From positions 1-37,923 of the forward strand of contig NZ_VCKW01000055.1 of NCBI RefSeq assembly GCF_005889715.1: DNA of 37,923 nt. Reading direction: 5' to 3'. This DNA comes from Actinomadura soli (lineage in GTDB: Bacteria; Actinomycetota; Actinomycetes; Streptosporangiales; Streptosporangiaceae). Positions 6,429 to 14,628 of this stretch are shown one piece after another. The notes under the pieces are model-generated. The model had not been told where the DNA came from, searched no databases, and saw only the letters and a program-made list of their open reading frames with translations. The translations under genes were made by a program, and so were the position numbers. Within the stretch, counting starts at the first letter, position 1. The number at the start of each line of letters is the position of its first letter.

Positions 6429-7298
6429 ATGCCCACGATGAAGCTGAGCAGGCGCGACGCCGCCCCCGACGGCCGCATGCCCCTCATGGAACATCTCCGT
6501 GAGCTGCGCAACCGGTTGATCAAGGCGATCCTGGGCCTCGTGCTCGGCGCGATCGTCGGATGGATCTTCTTCCCCCCGATCTGGGACTTCCTGAAGCAGC
6601 CGTACACGCGGATCCCGCCCGAGCACTGCCTGAACGGCAAGTGCGACCTGGTCGTGCACGGGATCTTCGACGGGTTCTTCATCCACCTGAAGGTCGCGCT
6701 GATCGTCGGGGCGCTCCTGTCGTCGCCGATCTGGCTGTACCAGATCTGGGCGTTCGTCGCGCCGGGGCTGTACCGCAAGGAACGCCGGTACACCTACGTC
6801 TTCCTGGCGGCGGCGGTGCCGCTGTTCCTGCTCGGCGGCGCGCTGGCGTACCTGACGATGGACAAGGGCCTGAAGATCTTCATCGGGCTCGCGCCGGGCG
6901 ACACGACCGTCCTCGTCGGCGTCCAGGACTACCTGGGCTACGCGCAGGCGATGCTGTTCATCTTCGGGCTGACGTTCGAGCTGCCGCTGTTCGTCGTGAT
7001 GCTGAACCTCGTCGGGGTCCTCACCCACGAGCGGATCCGCAAGTCGCGGCGGCTCCTGGTGTTCGGGGTGTTCGTGTTCGCCGCCGTCGCCACCCCCAGC
7101 CAGGACCCGTTCACCATGCTCGCGCTGGCGCTGCCCACCATCGTGCTGTTCGAGGTCGCCGAACTGATCGCGTTCATCCACGACCGGCGCGGGGCCCGCC
7201 GACCCGACCCGTACGAGGAGCTCTCCGACGACGAGGCGTCCCCGCTTGACCTCGAAGCGATCGACGCCGAGCTGGAGAAGGGCGACCGGGCCCGCTGA
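6429..7298 (+). CDS. tatC: Twin-arginine translocase subunit TatC
   Basis: Signal-peptide receptor of the Tat complex in the cytoplasmic membrane. The 289-residue protein has the TatC signature MPLMEHLRELRNRLIKAI at its N-terminus, the FFIHLKVALIVGALLSSPIWLYQIWAFVAPGLY region after the first periplasmic loop, and several hydrophobic segments typical of the six-helix TatC fold. The conserved ERRYTYVF and FELPLFVVMLNLVGVL segments are present. The C-terminus is an acidic cytoplasmic tail (YEELSDDEASPLDLEAIDAELEKG) seen in actinobacterial TatC. The ATG at 6429 has GAGG six bases upstream; ATG at 6438 is an alternative. helY follows after 90 bp from its own leaderless promoter. Confidence 0.95.
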   Translation: MPTMKLSRRDAAPDGRMPLMEHLRELRNRLIKAILGLVLGAIVGWIFFPPIWDFLKQPYTRIPPEHCLNGKCDLVVHGIFDGFFIHLKVALIVGALLSSPIWLYQIWAFVAPGLYRKERRYTYVFLAAAVPLFLLGGALAYLTMDKGLKIFIGLAPGDTTVLVGVQDYLGYAQAMLFIFGLTFELPLFVVMLNLVGVLTHERIRKSRRLLVFGVFVFAAVATPSQDPFTMLALALPTIVLFEVAELIAFIHDRRGARRPDPYEELSDDEASPLDLEAIDAELEKGDRAR

Positions 7299-7375
7299 CC
7301 CCCGGGTGGCGCCCGCCGGCCGGGCCGGGCTCGCGGAGATCGTCTCCGGATTGGGAATCGGGCCGGTCGAAACCG

Positions 7376-7381
7376 TAGGCT
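7376..7381 (+). promoter_or_regulatory. -10 element of a leaderless helY promoter
   Basis: TAGGCT lies seven bases before the helY ATG. A possible -35, TTGGGA at 7351-7356, is 19 bp upstream. There is no ribosome-binding site, which agrees with a leaderless transcript. Confidence 0.5.
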
Positions 7382-7388
7382 CCAAGGT

Positions 7389-10169
7389 ATGACCTCCCCC
7401 GACACCGACACAGGCACCGGGCCGGCCGGTGAGACCCCGGCCCAGCGGTACGCCGCCTACCGCAGGCGCACCGCGGGCAGCGGCCCGGCCCTGCTCGACT
7501 TCCGCACCCTGTACGACTTCGAGCTGGACCGGTTCCAGATCGAGGCGTGCCAGGCGCTGGAGGACGGCAGCGGCGTCCTCGTCGCCGCGCCGACCGGGTC
7601 CGGGAAGACGGTGGTGGGGGAGTTCGCCGTGCACCTCGCCCTCACCGGCGGCGGCAAATGCTTCTACACCACGCCGATCAAGGCGCTGTCGAACCAGAAG
7701 TACGCCGACCTCGTCCGCCGCTACGGGCCGGAGAAGGTCGGGCTGCTCACCGGCGACAACAGCGTCAACGGCGAGGCGCCCGTCGTCGTGATGACGACCG
7801 AGGTGCTGCGGAACATGCTGTACGCGGGGTCGCACACCCTCGCGGGCCTGGCGTTCGTCGTGATGGACGAGGTGCACTACCTCGCCGACCGGTTCCGCGG
7901 CGCCGTCTGGGAAGAGGTGATCATCCACGTCCCCGACTCGGTGCGGATCGTGGCGCTGTCGGCGACCGTCAGCAACGCCGAGGAGTTCGGCGAATGGCTC
8001 CATGAGGTGCGCGGCGACACCGCGGTGATCGTGGACGAGCACCGTCCCGTCCCGCTGTTCCAGCACATGATGGTCGGCGCCCGCCTGTACGACCTGTTCG
8101 TCGACACCGGCAAGGGCAAGGACCGGCAGGCGCGGCTGAACCCGCAGCTCACCCGGATGGCGGTGGACGAGGTCCGCCGCGCCAAGGTCAACCAGGGCCG
8201 CCGCACCGGACGGCGCCGCGCGCCGCGCCCGCAGCGGTACCGGCCCCCCGCCCGGGCCGACGTGATCGAGCGGCTGGAGCGTGCCGGGCTGCTCCCGGCG
8301 ATCACGTTCATCTTCAGCCGCGCCGGGTGCGACGCCGCCGTCCTGCAGTGCCTGCACGCCGGGATCCGGCTGACGTCCAAGGAGGAGGCGGAGGAGATCC
8401 GCGCGCACGCCGAGCTGCGCACCGCCGACATCGCCGCCGAGGACCTGCGGGTCCTCGGATACGGCGACTTCCTCGCCGCGCTGGAGCGCGGCGTCGCCGC
8501 CCACCACGCCGGGATGCTCCCCACCTTCAAGGAGATCGTCGAGGAGCTGTTCACCCGCGGGATGATCAAGGCGGTGTTCGCGACGGAGACGCTCGCGCTC
8601 GGCATCAACATGCCCGCCCGCACCGTCGTGATCGAGAAGCTCGACAAGTGGAACGGGGAGGCGCACGTCGACCTGACCCCCGGCGAGTACACGCAGCTCA
8701 CCGGGCGGGCCGGGCGGCGCGGCATCGACGTGGAGGGCCACGCCGTCGTGGTGTGGGGGCCGAACGTGGAGCCCGCGTCCGTCGCCGGGCTCGCCGGCAC
8801 CCGCACCTACCCGCTGAACTCCAGCTTCCGGCCGTCCTACAACATGGCCGTCAACCTCGTGGGCGCCGTCGGGAACGACCGTGCCCGGACGCTGCTGGAG
8901 GAGTCGTTCGCGCAGTTCCAGGCCGACCGGGCCGTCGTCGGCCTCGCCCGGCAGGTGCACAAGAACGAGGAGGCCCTCGCCGGGTACGCCAAGGCCGCCG
9001 AATGCCACCTCGGCGACTTCATGGAGTACGCGGCGATGCGGCGCCGCCTGTCGGACCGGGAGGCGGAGCTGTCGCGCGAACGCGCCGGGACCCGCCGCGC
9101 CGAGGCCGCCAGGTCGCTGGAGCACCTGCGGCCCGGCGACGTCATCCTCGTCCCGTCGGGGCGCCGGTCGGGGCTCGCGGTCGTCCTCGACCCGGGGGTC
9201 GGGCGCCGCTCGGACGGGCCCGCGCCGCTCGTGCTGACGGTGAACCGGTCCGTGCAGCGCCTGTCGATCCAGGACTTCCCCCGCGCCGTGGAGCCCGTCG
9301 AGCGGATCCGGATCCCGAAGTCGTTCAGCCCCCGCAACCCGCAGGACCGCCGCGACCTGGCGTCCGCGCTGCGCGCCAAGGTCCCCGACGACGTCCGCGA
9401 CCGCAAGCGGGCCCGCGGCGACTCCGCCGCCCCCGACGACGCCGAGATCAACGAGCTGCGCACCGGGCTGCGCCGCCATCCCGTGCACGGCTGCGACAAG
9501 CGGGAGGAGCACGCCCGCTGGGCCGAGCGGTACCACCGCCTCGACCGCGAGACCGAGCAGCTCCGCCGCCGTGTCGAGGGCCGCTCCCAGGTCATCGCCC
9601 GCACGTTCGACCGGGTCTGCGCCGTCCTGGAGCAGCTCGGATACCTGGAGGGCGACTCCGTCACCGCGGAGGGCCGCCGCCTCGGCCAGATCTACAACGA
9701 GCTGGACCTGCTCACCGCCGAGAGCCTCCGCGAAGGGCTGTGGGACAAGCTCGACCAGGCCGAGCTGGCCGCGTGCGTGTCCGCGCTGGTGTACGAGTCG
9801 CGGCAGCCCGACGACGCCGCGCCGCCCCGCACCCCCGCCGGGCCCGCGCAGGATGCCCTCGCCGCCATGGTGCGGCTCTGGGGCGAGCTGGAGGGCGTCG
9901 AACGCGACAACCGCGTGTCGTTCCTCCGCGAGCCCGACCTCGGGTTCGCGTGGACGGCGTACCGGTGGGCCAAGGGCGACGACCTCGACGAGGTCCTCCT
10001 CGAAAGCGACCTCACCGCCGGCGACTTCGTCCGCGCCGTGAAGCAGCTCCTCGACCTGCTCGGGCAGGTCGCCGACGCGGCCCCGCCGAACAGCCACATC
10101 CGCAAGACGGCCCGCCGCGCCATGGACTCGATGCGCCGCGGCGTCGTCGCGTACTCGTCCGTCGCCTAG
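7389..10169 (+). CDS. helY: HelY-type DEVH-box Ski2-like RNA/DNA helicase
   Basis: ATP-dependent superfamily 2 helicase of the Ski2/Mtr4-like group, 926 residues, of the length usual for actinobacterial HelY. Motifs in order: Walker A APTGSGKT (67-74), TTPIKALSNQK, TGDNSVN, Walker B DEVH (160-163), SAT (191-193), a second RecA domain with FIFSRAGCDAAV, ATETLALGINMPARTVV and QLTGRAGRRGID, then a long helical region and the C-terminal DSHCT-like domain (LTAESLREGLWDKLDQAELAACVSALVYESR ... VRLWGELE). It probably acts in RNA turnover or processing; the exact role in bacteria is poorly known. The position after tatC matches the M. tuberculosis order. An antisense frame spans the whole gene but has no support as protein. 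Confidence 0.93.
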   Translation: MTSPDTDTGTGPAGETPAQRYAAYRRRTAGSGPALLDFRTLYDFELDRFQIEACQALEDGSGVLVAAPTGSGKTVVGEFAVHLALTGGGKCFYTTPIKALSNQKYADLVRRYGPEKVGLLTGDNSVNGEAPVVVMTTEVLRNMLYAGSHTLAGLAFVVMDEVHYLADRFRGAVWEEVIIHVPDSVRIVALSATVSNAEEFGEWLHEVRGDTAVIVDEHRPVPLFQHMMVGARLYDLFVDTGKGKDRQARLNPQLTRMAVDEVRRAKVNQGRRTGRRRAPRPQRYRPPARADVIERLERAGLLPAITFIFSRAGCDAAVLQCLHAGIRLTSKEEAEEIRAHAELRTADIAAEDLRVLGYGDFLAALERGVAAHHAGMLPTFKEIVEELFTRGMIKAVFATETLALGINMPARTVVIEKLDKWNGEAHVDLTPGEYTQLTGRAGRRGIDVEGHAVVVWGPNVEPASVAGLAGTRTYPLNSSFRPSYNMAVNLVGAVGNDRARTLLEESFAQFQADRAVVGLARQVHKNEEALAGYAKAAECHLGDFMEYAAMRRRLSDREAELSRERAGTRRAEAARSLEHLRPGDVILVPSGRRSGLAVVLDPGVGRRSDGPAPLVLTVNRSVQRLSIQDFPRAVEPVERIRIPKSFSPRNPQDRRDLASALRAKVPDDVRDRKRARGDSAAPDDAEINELRTGLRRHPVHGCDKREEHARWAERYHRLDRETEQLRRRVEGRSQVIARTFDRVCAVLEQLGYLEGDSVTAEGRRLGQIYNELDLLTAESLREGLWDKLDQAELAACVSALVYESRQPDDAAPPRTPAGPAQDALAAMVRLWGELEGVERDNRVSFLREPDLGFAWTAYRWAKGDDLDEVLLESDLTAGDFVRAVKQLLDLLGQVADAAPPNSHIRKTARRAMDSMRRGVVAYSSVA

Positions 10170-10541
10170 GGAGCGGGGGCGCGGCAGCGGGCACGGCGCC
10201 GATGCGGTCCGGCCGGTACTCCTCCGCCAGTCCGCCGCCGCGGCCGTCAGCAGGAAGTCGAGCGCGCCGAGCAGGCGGGCCAGCGGACGGTCGGCGAAGT
10301 CGCTGTGCCCGGCGACGCCGCGGGTCACGGAAGCGTGAAGACCGTCCAAAAGCTGGGAAATCGCCCCGTAACCTGCGATTCGGTGCCACAATCGGGGCGC
10401 CCGATCACCCTTGAGGGCCGTGGGGAGCATGATGCGCCGGGGGCGCTGAGGACGGTGCGCGCCGCGCCGGCGATGCCGCGCCGGGCCGCCGGACCGGGGG
10501 AGCGGCCGCCGCCCACGAGTGACACGAGAAAGGTCCGACCC
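10170..10541. other. 372-bp region without an intact gene
   Basis: Contains the minus-strand relic described at 10230-10361, an AT-richer stretch at 10343-10400 (GGGAAATCGCCCCGTAACC and neighbouring bases), and the leader and ribosome-binding site of the gene at 10542. The frame upstream of 10542 is open but codes for an Arg/Pro/Gly-rich sequence without family character, so I did not extend that gene. Confidence 0.5.
10230..10361 (-). pseudogene. Relic resembling an MpaB-family (DUF2236) oxygenase
   Basis: On the minus strand this stretch reads ISQLLDGLHASVTRGVAG followed by HSDFADRPLARLLGALDF and LLTAAAAD. Nearly every codon ends in G or C. The pattern resembles the first helices of DUF2236/MpaB oxygenases, where a hydrophobic helix leads into G-V-A-x-HSDF and then RL-x-x-T-x-x-F. 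About 40 residues later the frame degenerates into Arg/Pro-rich sequence, and nothing corresponds to the rest of a ~250-300-residue enzyme, since helY follows. I read it as the truncated remains of such a gene. The resemblance is from memory and could be chance. Confidence 0.35.
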
Positions 10542-10901
10542 GTGGCCATCCGCGACAAGATGCGCGCCAACGCGGCCCCTGTCCTGCAGCCGGGCGAGAA
10601 CGTCCAGGCGGTGTTCGGCGCGCAGACCACCAGCCAGTACTTCGCGCTGCTGTCCTACTGGATCATCATCTTCGCCAACGCCTACCGCGTCGTCGTGGTC
10701 ACCGACCGGCGCATCCTGGTGTGCCGGTCCGGCCGGTTCCGCATGACCCCGGTGAACGAGGTCCTGCGCGAGCTGCCGCGCGGCACCCGCATCGGGCCGC
10801 CGAGCGGCCTGTGGTGGCGCTGCGAGACGCTCGGCGAGAAGCTCTACGTCCACAAGCGGTTCCACAAGGACGTCAACGCCGCCGACGGCGTCAACGCCTG
10901 A
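10542..10901 (+). CDS. Small conserved protein, PH-like (hypothetical)
   Basis: Unrecognised by name; similar proteins are annotated as hypothetical in actinobacteria. The 119-residue product begins VAIRDKMRANAAPVLQPGEN and contains one hydrophobic segment (FALLSYWIIIFANAYRVVVV) followed by TDRRILVCRSGRF and ELPRGTRIGPPSGLWW. A short strand-rich protein with a TDRRILV-type segment is typical of bacterial PH-like folds, so a membrane-associated PH-like domain is possible. The GTG start at 10542 has AGAAAGG eight bases upstream; the open frame further upstream lacks coding character. The gene is monocistronic, closed by the hairpin at 10926-10956. Confidence 0.7.
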   Translation: MAIRDKMRANAAPVLQPGENVQAVFGAQTTSQYFALLSYWIIIFANAYRVVVVTDRRILVCRSGRFRMTPVNEVLRELPRGTRIGPPSGLWWRCETLGEKLYVHKRFHKDVNAADGVNA

Positions 10902-10925
10902 CGCCGCCGCCCGGACCTCTGGACC

Positions 10926-10956
10926 AGGGGCCCTCCCGCCGCGCGGGAGGGCCCCT
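10926..10956 (+). terminator. Strong hairpin terminator after the small conserved gene
   Basis: AGGGGCCCTCCCG and its exact complement form a 13-bp perfect stem around CCGCG, 24 bp past the stop codon. No T-run follows, as usual in actinobacteria. Confidence 0.75.
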
Positions 10957-11059
10957 CGCCCTGCGCCGGGGCGTGAATGGTCCGCGGACGGGCACCCTAC
11001 GCAGGTCGGAGACGAATCCACTTCACGGAGGATCCGCCCGCTGCGCCGGGAACGCTACG

Positions 11060-11073
11060 GTGATCCCGATCAC
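11060..11073. promoter_or_regulatory. Candidate operator upstream of the ABC exporter genes
   Basis: GTGATCCCGATCAC is a perfect 6+6 palindrome with a 2-base centre, 33 bp before the ABC ATPase start. It overlaps a TACGGT hexamer (11056-11061), so a bound regulator could block a promoter. The regulator is unknown. Confidence 0.4.
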
Positions 11074-11106
11074 GGTATTTCGGCGACGATAACGCAGGAT
11101 GGGTGC

Positions 11107-12099
11107 ATGATCGAGGCGGAGAACCTCACCAAGCGCTACGGCGACAAGACCGCCGTGGACGATTTGTCCTTCACCGTCGTCCCCGGGCGGGTGACCGGGT
11201 TCCTCGGCCCGAACGGCGCCGGGAAGTCGACCACCATGCGGCTGCTGCTCGGCCTCGACCGGCCGGACCGCGGCGACGCCAGGATCGACGGCGTCCACTA
11301 CACCGACCTGCCCGCGCCGTTGCGCGTGGTCGGCGCGCTGCTGGAGGCGCGGGCCGTGCACACCGGGCGCAGTGCCTACAACCACCTGCTGTGCCTCGCG
11401 CAGACCCAGGGGATCGGCAAGAAGCGCGTCGACGAGGTCGTCGAGCTCGTCGGCCTCACCGGCGTGGCCCGCAAGCGCGCCGGCGGCTTCTCCCTCGGCA
11501 TGGGGCAGCGGCTCGGCATCGCCGCCGCGCTGCTCGGCGACCCGTCCGTCCTGATCCTGGACGAGCCCGTCAACGGCCTCGACCCGGAGGGCATCGTCTG
11601 GATCCGCACCCTCATGCAGCGGCTCGCCGCCGAAGGGCGGACCGTGTTCGTGTCCAGCCACCTCATGAACGAGATGGCCGTCACCGCCGAGCACCTCATC
11701 GTCATCGGACGCGGCAGGCTCATCGCCGACTGCTCCACCGAGGAGTTCATCGAGCGCAGCACCGAGAAGATGGTCGCCGTCCGCAGCCCCGACGCCGCCC
11801 GGCTCGCCGGCGTCCTCACCGACGAGGGCGCCAAGGTCAGGACCGCCGAGGACGGCCTGCTGACCGTCACCCACATGGAGGCGCCCCGCGTCGGGGAGCT
11901 CGCCGCCGCCGAAGGAGTCGTCCTGCACGAGCTCACCCCGATGCGCGGCTCCCTGGAGGCCGCGTTCATGGAACTGACCCGCGAAAGCGTCGAGTACGGC
12001 GCGGCCGGAGGGCCCGTGGCGATGCCGGTCCCGGGCCCCGCCGCGGCGCCCGCCGCAGGGCCCGCCGCAGGGCCCGCCGGGAAGGAGGGGCCGCGATGA
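11107..12099 (+). CDS. ABC exporter ATP-binding protein
   Basis: ATPase subunit of a drug/lantibiotic/bacteriocin-type ABC exporter (ABC-2 type), 330 residues. Walker A GPNGAGKST (34-42), signature FSLGMGQ (128-134), Walker B LILDEP (149-154), and the switch His in VFVSSHLMNE. The helical region AVHTGRSAYNHLLCLAQTQGI is typical of the CcmA/BcrA-like group. After the core there is a C-terminal accessory domain and then an unusual Pro/Ala/Gly tail (AAAPAAGPAAGPAG) produced by a short tandem DNA repeat. The stop overlaps the permease ATG by 4 bp (ATGA), so the two are coupled. The substrate cannot be told from the sequence; export of a hydrophobic compound or peptide is the usual role. Confidence 0.9.
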   Translation: MIEAENLTKRYGDKTAVDDLSFTVVPGRVTGFLGPNGAGKSTTMRLLLGLDRPDRGDARIDGVHYTDLPAPLRVVGALLEARAVHTGRSAYNHLLCLAQTQGIGKKRVDEVVELVGLTGVARKRAGGFSLGMGQRLGIAAALLGDPSVLILDEPVNGLDPEGIVWIRTLMQRLAAEGRTVFVSSHLMNEMAVTAEHLIVIGRGRLIADCSTEEFIERSTEKMVAVRSPDAARLAGVLTDEGAKVRTAEDGLLTVTHMEAPRVGELAAAEGVVLHELTPMRGSLEAAFMELTRESVEYGAAGGPVAMPVPGPAAAPAAGPAAGPAGKEGPR

Positions 12100-12938
12100 C
12101 CGCCGCCACCACCGAGCCCGCCGCGCGGCCCGCGGGCCCGCCCGCCTACGACCGGCCCGGCTTCCGGCGGCTCATGCTCGCCGAGTGGACGAAGATCCGC
12201 ACGGTCCGCTCCACCCTGTGGTCGCTGATCCTGCTCATCCTCCTCGACCTCGGGTTCACCGCGCTGTTCGTCGGGCTGACCGTCGCGCAGTGGGACGACA
12301 TGACCCCCGGCGACCGCGCCTCCGTCGCCGCCGACCCGGTCAGCTTCATCCTCGGCAGCGGGTTCTTCCTCAGCCAGCTGACCATCTGCGTCCTCGGCGT
12401 CCTCGTGATCGCCTCCGAGTACTCCACCGGCATGATCCGCGCCAGCCTCCTCGCCGTGCCGCGGCGGCTGCCGATGCTGTGGGCCAAGGCACTGGTGTTC
12501 GCCCTGGTCGTCCTCGTCCTCGGCGTCGCGGTGTCGTTCGCGTCGTTCTTCATCGGCGCGGCGATGATCGGGGACAAGGCGGAGGTGTCCCTCGGCGACG
12601 AGGGCGTCCTGCGCGCCGTCGTCGGCGGCGGCCTCTACCTGGCCATGCTCGGCCTCTTCGCGCTGGCGATCGGCGCGATCGTCCGGCACCCCGCCGGGGG
12701 CATCACCGGCGTGATCGGGTTCGTGCTCGTCCTGGCGCCGCTCGCCACGCTGCTGCCCGGCAGCATCGGCGAGCACGTCCACGCCTACCTGCCCTCCGAG
12801 GCGGGCTACCTGATCGCCAAGGCCCACCAGGGCGAGGACGACCTGCTCACGCCCTGGGAGGGGTACGGCGTGTTCGCCCTCTGGACGGTCGCGCTCCTCG
12901 CCGTCGCCGCGTTCCTCCTCAAACGCCGCGACGCCTGA
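12096..12938 (+). CDS. ABC-2 type exporter permease
   Basis: Membrane subunit paired with the preceding ATPase, 280 residues. The start is the ATG at 12096 (GAAGGAGGGG ribosome-binding site just upstream) and not the longer open frame. The opening FRRLMLAEWTKIRTVRSTLWSL is the classical cytoplasmic lead of ABC-2 permeases (the E-W-x-K-I-R-T-x-R-S motif). It is followed by about six hydrophobic segments: LILLILLDLGFTALFVGL, then FFLSQLTICVLGVLVIASEY with STGMIRASL, LVFALVVLVLGVAVSFASFF, GLYLAMLGLFALAIGAIV, GVIGFVLVLAPLATLL and a last helix before the RRDA end. The unit is likely a two-gene operon ending at the large hairpin at 12973-13013. Confidence 0.9.
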   Translation: MTAATTEPAARPAGPPAYDRPGFRRLMLAEWTKIRTVRSTLWSLILLILLDLGFTALFVGLTVAQWDDMTPGDRASVAADPVSFILGSGFFLSQLTICVLGVLVIASEYSTGMIRASLLAVPRRLPMLWAKALVFALVVLVLGVAVSFASFFIGAAMIGDKAEVSLGDEGVLRAVVGGGLYLAMLGLFALAIGAIVRHPAGGITGVIGFVLVLAPLATLLPGSIGEHVHAYLPSEAGYLIAKAHQGEDDLLTPWEGYGVFALWTVALLAVAAFLLKRRDA

Positions 12939-12972
12939 CGATCCCACCGCAGCGGGCCGGTTGGACCTGCGA

Positions 12973-13013
12973 GACGAGGGCGCCCGCACGGGGTCCGTGC
13001 GGGCGCCCTCGTC
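12973..13013. terminator. Large bidirectional terminator between convergent genes
   Basis: A perfect 19-bp stem (GACGAGGGCGCCCGCACGG with its complement) closes a 3-base loop GGT. It lies between the permease stop (12938) and the SRPBCC stop (13038), which are convergent, so it can end transcription from both sides. Confidence 0.85.
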
Positions 13014-13037
13014 CGGCCGCCGGGGCGTGCGGGCCGT

Positions 13038-13775
13038 TCAGGCGTACACGTCCTGCAGCCAGGTCCGCCACGCCTTCTTCGTCCGCTCCTGCTCGGCGGC
13101 GGAGCCGGGCGCGAAGTCGTGCACCGCGATGCCGACCGGGCCGCCCCACGCGTCGCGTCCGAAGAACCGGTACATGGCGTCGCCGGTGCGCAGGCCGAGG
13201 AAGTACTCGTTGCGGAAGTCGACCAACGCGTCCGCCGCGCCCGCGCCCGGCAGCTCCACCCGGACCGTGTCGCCCTCGGCGGCGCCGTCCAGGCCGAGCG
13301 CCCGGACGGCCGCGCCGAACGAGCCCTTCGCCATGGACGCCTTGGGCCCGTGGATGTCGGACTGCGTCGCCGGCAGCCCCGTGAAGTGCACCAGGTACTG
13401 CCGCAGCGTGTGCAGGTAGAAGTCGGTGTGCCGGTTCGCGCCGTCGTACTGGTTGTCCCAGTCGTCGGTGAAGATCCCGCTGTGCACGTAGCGGACCCAG
13501 GCCCGTCCGCCCTCGCGCGGCTCGATCAGGTTGTCGAGCTGGTTCAGCGACTGGGGGAGGCCCTCGATGCCGTCCGGGTCCTCCTGGCGGCTGGTCAGCC
13601 GGCGCGGCGGGTCCCACGCTGTGACGACCCCGCCGAGCCCGGCGGCGCCGCCGACCCGCGGCTCGTACTCCGCCGGCCACAGCCACCCCGCGGCGCCCGT
13701 GGTGATCGCGTCCCAGACCTGCTCGGGCGACGCGTCCACCTCGAACTCGCGGACGATCTCGAATGCCCTGCCCAT
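13038..13775 (-). CDS. SRPBCC (START/AHSA1-like) domain protein
   Basis: Predicted lipid- or small-molecule-binding helix-grip protein, 245 residues. The N-terminus FEIVREFEVDASPEQVWDAITTGAAGWLWPAEYEPRVGG is the standard AHSA1/Bet v1-like opening, followed by the VTAWDPPRRLTSR strand-loop. A second region after residue ~125 may be a further helix-grip half. The protein is soluble and its ligand is unknown. A GAGGAGAG ribosome-binding site precedes the ATG. It lies 82 bp downstream of an ArsR-like regulator on the same strand. Such regulator plus SRPBCC pairs are common, and the SRPBCC gene is often regulated with, or by, the ArsR protein. Confidence 0.85.
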   Translation of the reverse strand: MGRAFEIVREFEVDASPEQVWDAITTGAAGWLWPAEYEPRVGGAAGLGGVVTAWDPPRRLTSRQEDPDGIEGLPQSLNQLDNLIEPREGGRAWVRYVHSGIFTDDWDNQYDGANRHTDFYLHTLRQYLVHFTGLPATQSDIHGPKASMAKGSFGAAVRALGLDGAAEGDTVRVELPGAGAADALVDFRNEYFLGLRTGDAMYRFFGRDAWGGPVGIAVHDFAPGSAAEQERTKKAWRTWLQDVYA

Positions 13776-13857
13776 GACGGCTCTCCTCAGAATTCGTGCG
13801 TGCGTTAGGTCGCCTGCCTGCGTTGCTCGCGTTGTGGGCGCGAGCGGCGGCCGCGGG

Positions 13858-14493
13858 TCAGGTCTCGATCTCCCCGGGGGCGTCCTGCTCCGGTTCCGCC
13901 GTGGCGCCGGGCCCGGTCTTCAGCGACGGGTGGACGGCGATCATGATGCGGTGGCCCCGCCCGCCCTCCGACTCCGCGTCGTGGTACTTGCGGATCAGCG
14001 CGCCGACACCGGCGGTCAGCTCCTCGATGAACGCGGCCCGTGCGGCCGCGGACGCGAACCGGACCTCCCCGTCAAGCGCGAACGTCGCGAGGCGCCTGTC
14101 GGCCCGCGCCGCGCCGGTGATCAGCGCGCCGACGTCGCGGACCAGCCGGGCCGCGAGCGCCAGCAGCCACCGCGCCGACAGCGCGTCCCGGTGCCGGTCC
14201 GGGTCCGGTTGCACGGACGCGAGCGCGAGCGGCGAGATGACGTAGGACGCCGCCGTGGCCCGCATCAGCCGTTCGGTCATGTTGCCCTTGCGGCGCTCGC
14301 CGACCAGCTCGACCAGGCCGTGCCGCTCCAGCGCCCGCAGGTGGTAGTTGACCTTCTGCCTGGGCAGCCCGACCCGAGCGGCGAGCGCGGTCGCCGACAT
14401 CGGCTCGGCCAGCTCGGCGAGCAGCCGCGCCCGCATGGCGTCCAGCGAGGCCGCGGCCGCCTCGGGATTCTCGATCACCGTCACGTCCAGCAT
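13858..14493 (-). CDS. ArsR-family helix-turn-helix regulator
   Basis: Transcription factor of 211 residues. The winged helix lies at the start: LDAMRARLLAELAEPMSATALAARVGLPRQKVNYHLRALERHGLVELVGERRKGNMTERL. A longer C-terminal effector part follows (SPLALASVQPDP through IRKYHDAESEGGRGHRIMIAVHP). I chose the ATG at 14493 and not the upstream GTG-type extension, because a TTGACA / GATGAT promoter with 18-bp spacing places transcription start on this ATG and would run through the longer version. It is probably autoregulated through the dyads at 14508-14549. It shares that promoter region with the divergent MarR gene. Confidence 0.85.
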   Translation of the reverse strand: MLDVTVIENPEAAAASLDAMRARLLAELAEPMSATALAARVGLPRQKVNYHLRALERHGLVELVGERRKGNMTERLMRATAASYVISPLALASVQPDPDRHRDALSARWLLALAARLVRDVGALITGAARADRRLATFALDGEVRFASAAARAAFIEELTAGVGALIRKYHDAESEGGRGHRIMIAVHPSLKTGPGATAEPEQDAPGEIET

Positions 14494-14499
14494 GGCCCC

Positions 14500-14529
14500 A
14501 TCATCACAACCGACAATCAGATTTGTCAA
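14500..14529 (-). promoter_or_regulatory. Strong leaderless promoter of the ArsR-like gene
   Basis: On the minus strand TTGACA (14524-14529) and GATGAT (14500-14505) are separated by 18 bp. The ATG at 14493 lies six bases past the -10. A perfect -35 hexamer is unusual in this window. Confidence 0.65.
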
Positions 14530-14549
14530 GACAGGAACTTTTGTCGGTT
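14508..14549. promoter_or_regulatory. Candidate operator for the ArsR-like (and MarR) regulators
   Basis: AACCGACAA (14508-14516) and TTGTCGGTT (14541-14549) are perfect 9-bp inverted arms, and TGTCAAGACA (14524-14533), another dyad, lies between them. Together there are several GACAA/TTGTC half-sites on both strands. The array overlaps the TTGACA promoter, which suits autorepression. Confidence 0.55.
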
Positions 14550-14591
14550 AGGGGCGGCGCGCGACGGCGGGTTCGCGGCGGCTGGCACACA

Positions 14592-14622
14592 TTGGCGCGC
14601 GGGGCTCCGGGCGTTGTAGAAA
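14592..14622 (+). promoter_or_regulatory. Possible leaderless promoter of the MarR gene
   Basis: TTGGCG (14592-14597) and TAGAAA (14617-14622) are 19 bp apart, and the ATG follows six bases later. No ribosome-binding site is visible. Moderate evidence. Confidence 0.35.
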
Positions 14623-14628
14623 GTCGTC

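Noticed and set aside
10305..10541. Extended N-terminus of the small conserved protein before 10542
   Set aside because: The sequence is Arg/Pro/Gly-rich with no hydrophobic or family character, and an AGAAAGG ribosome-binding site marks the GTG at 10542.
6015..11021. A 1,668-codon open frame on the minus strand across tatA, tatC, helY and beyond
   Set aside because: It is antisense to well-identified genes, has Arg/Gly/His/Pro/Val-biased composition and no family motifs. Long antisense frames are expected at this GC content because stop codons are rare. The only part with independent coding character is the short relic at 10230-10361.
14494..14529. Longer N-terminus for the ArsR-like regulator (MTNLIVGCDDGA...)
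   Set aside because: This stretch is the -10 to -35 region of its own promoter, with TTGACA 18 bp from GATGAT, and would not be transcribed.
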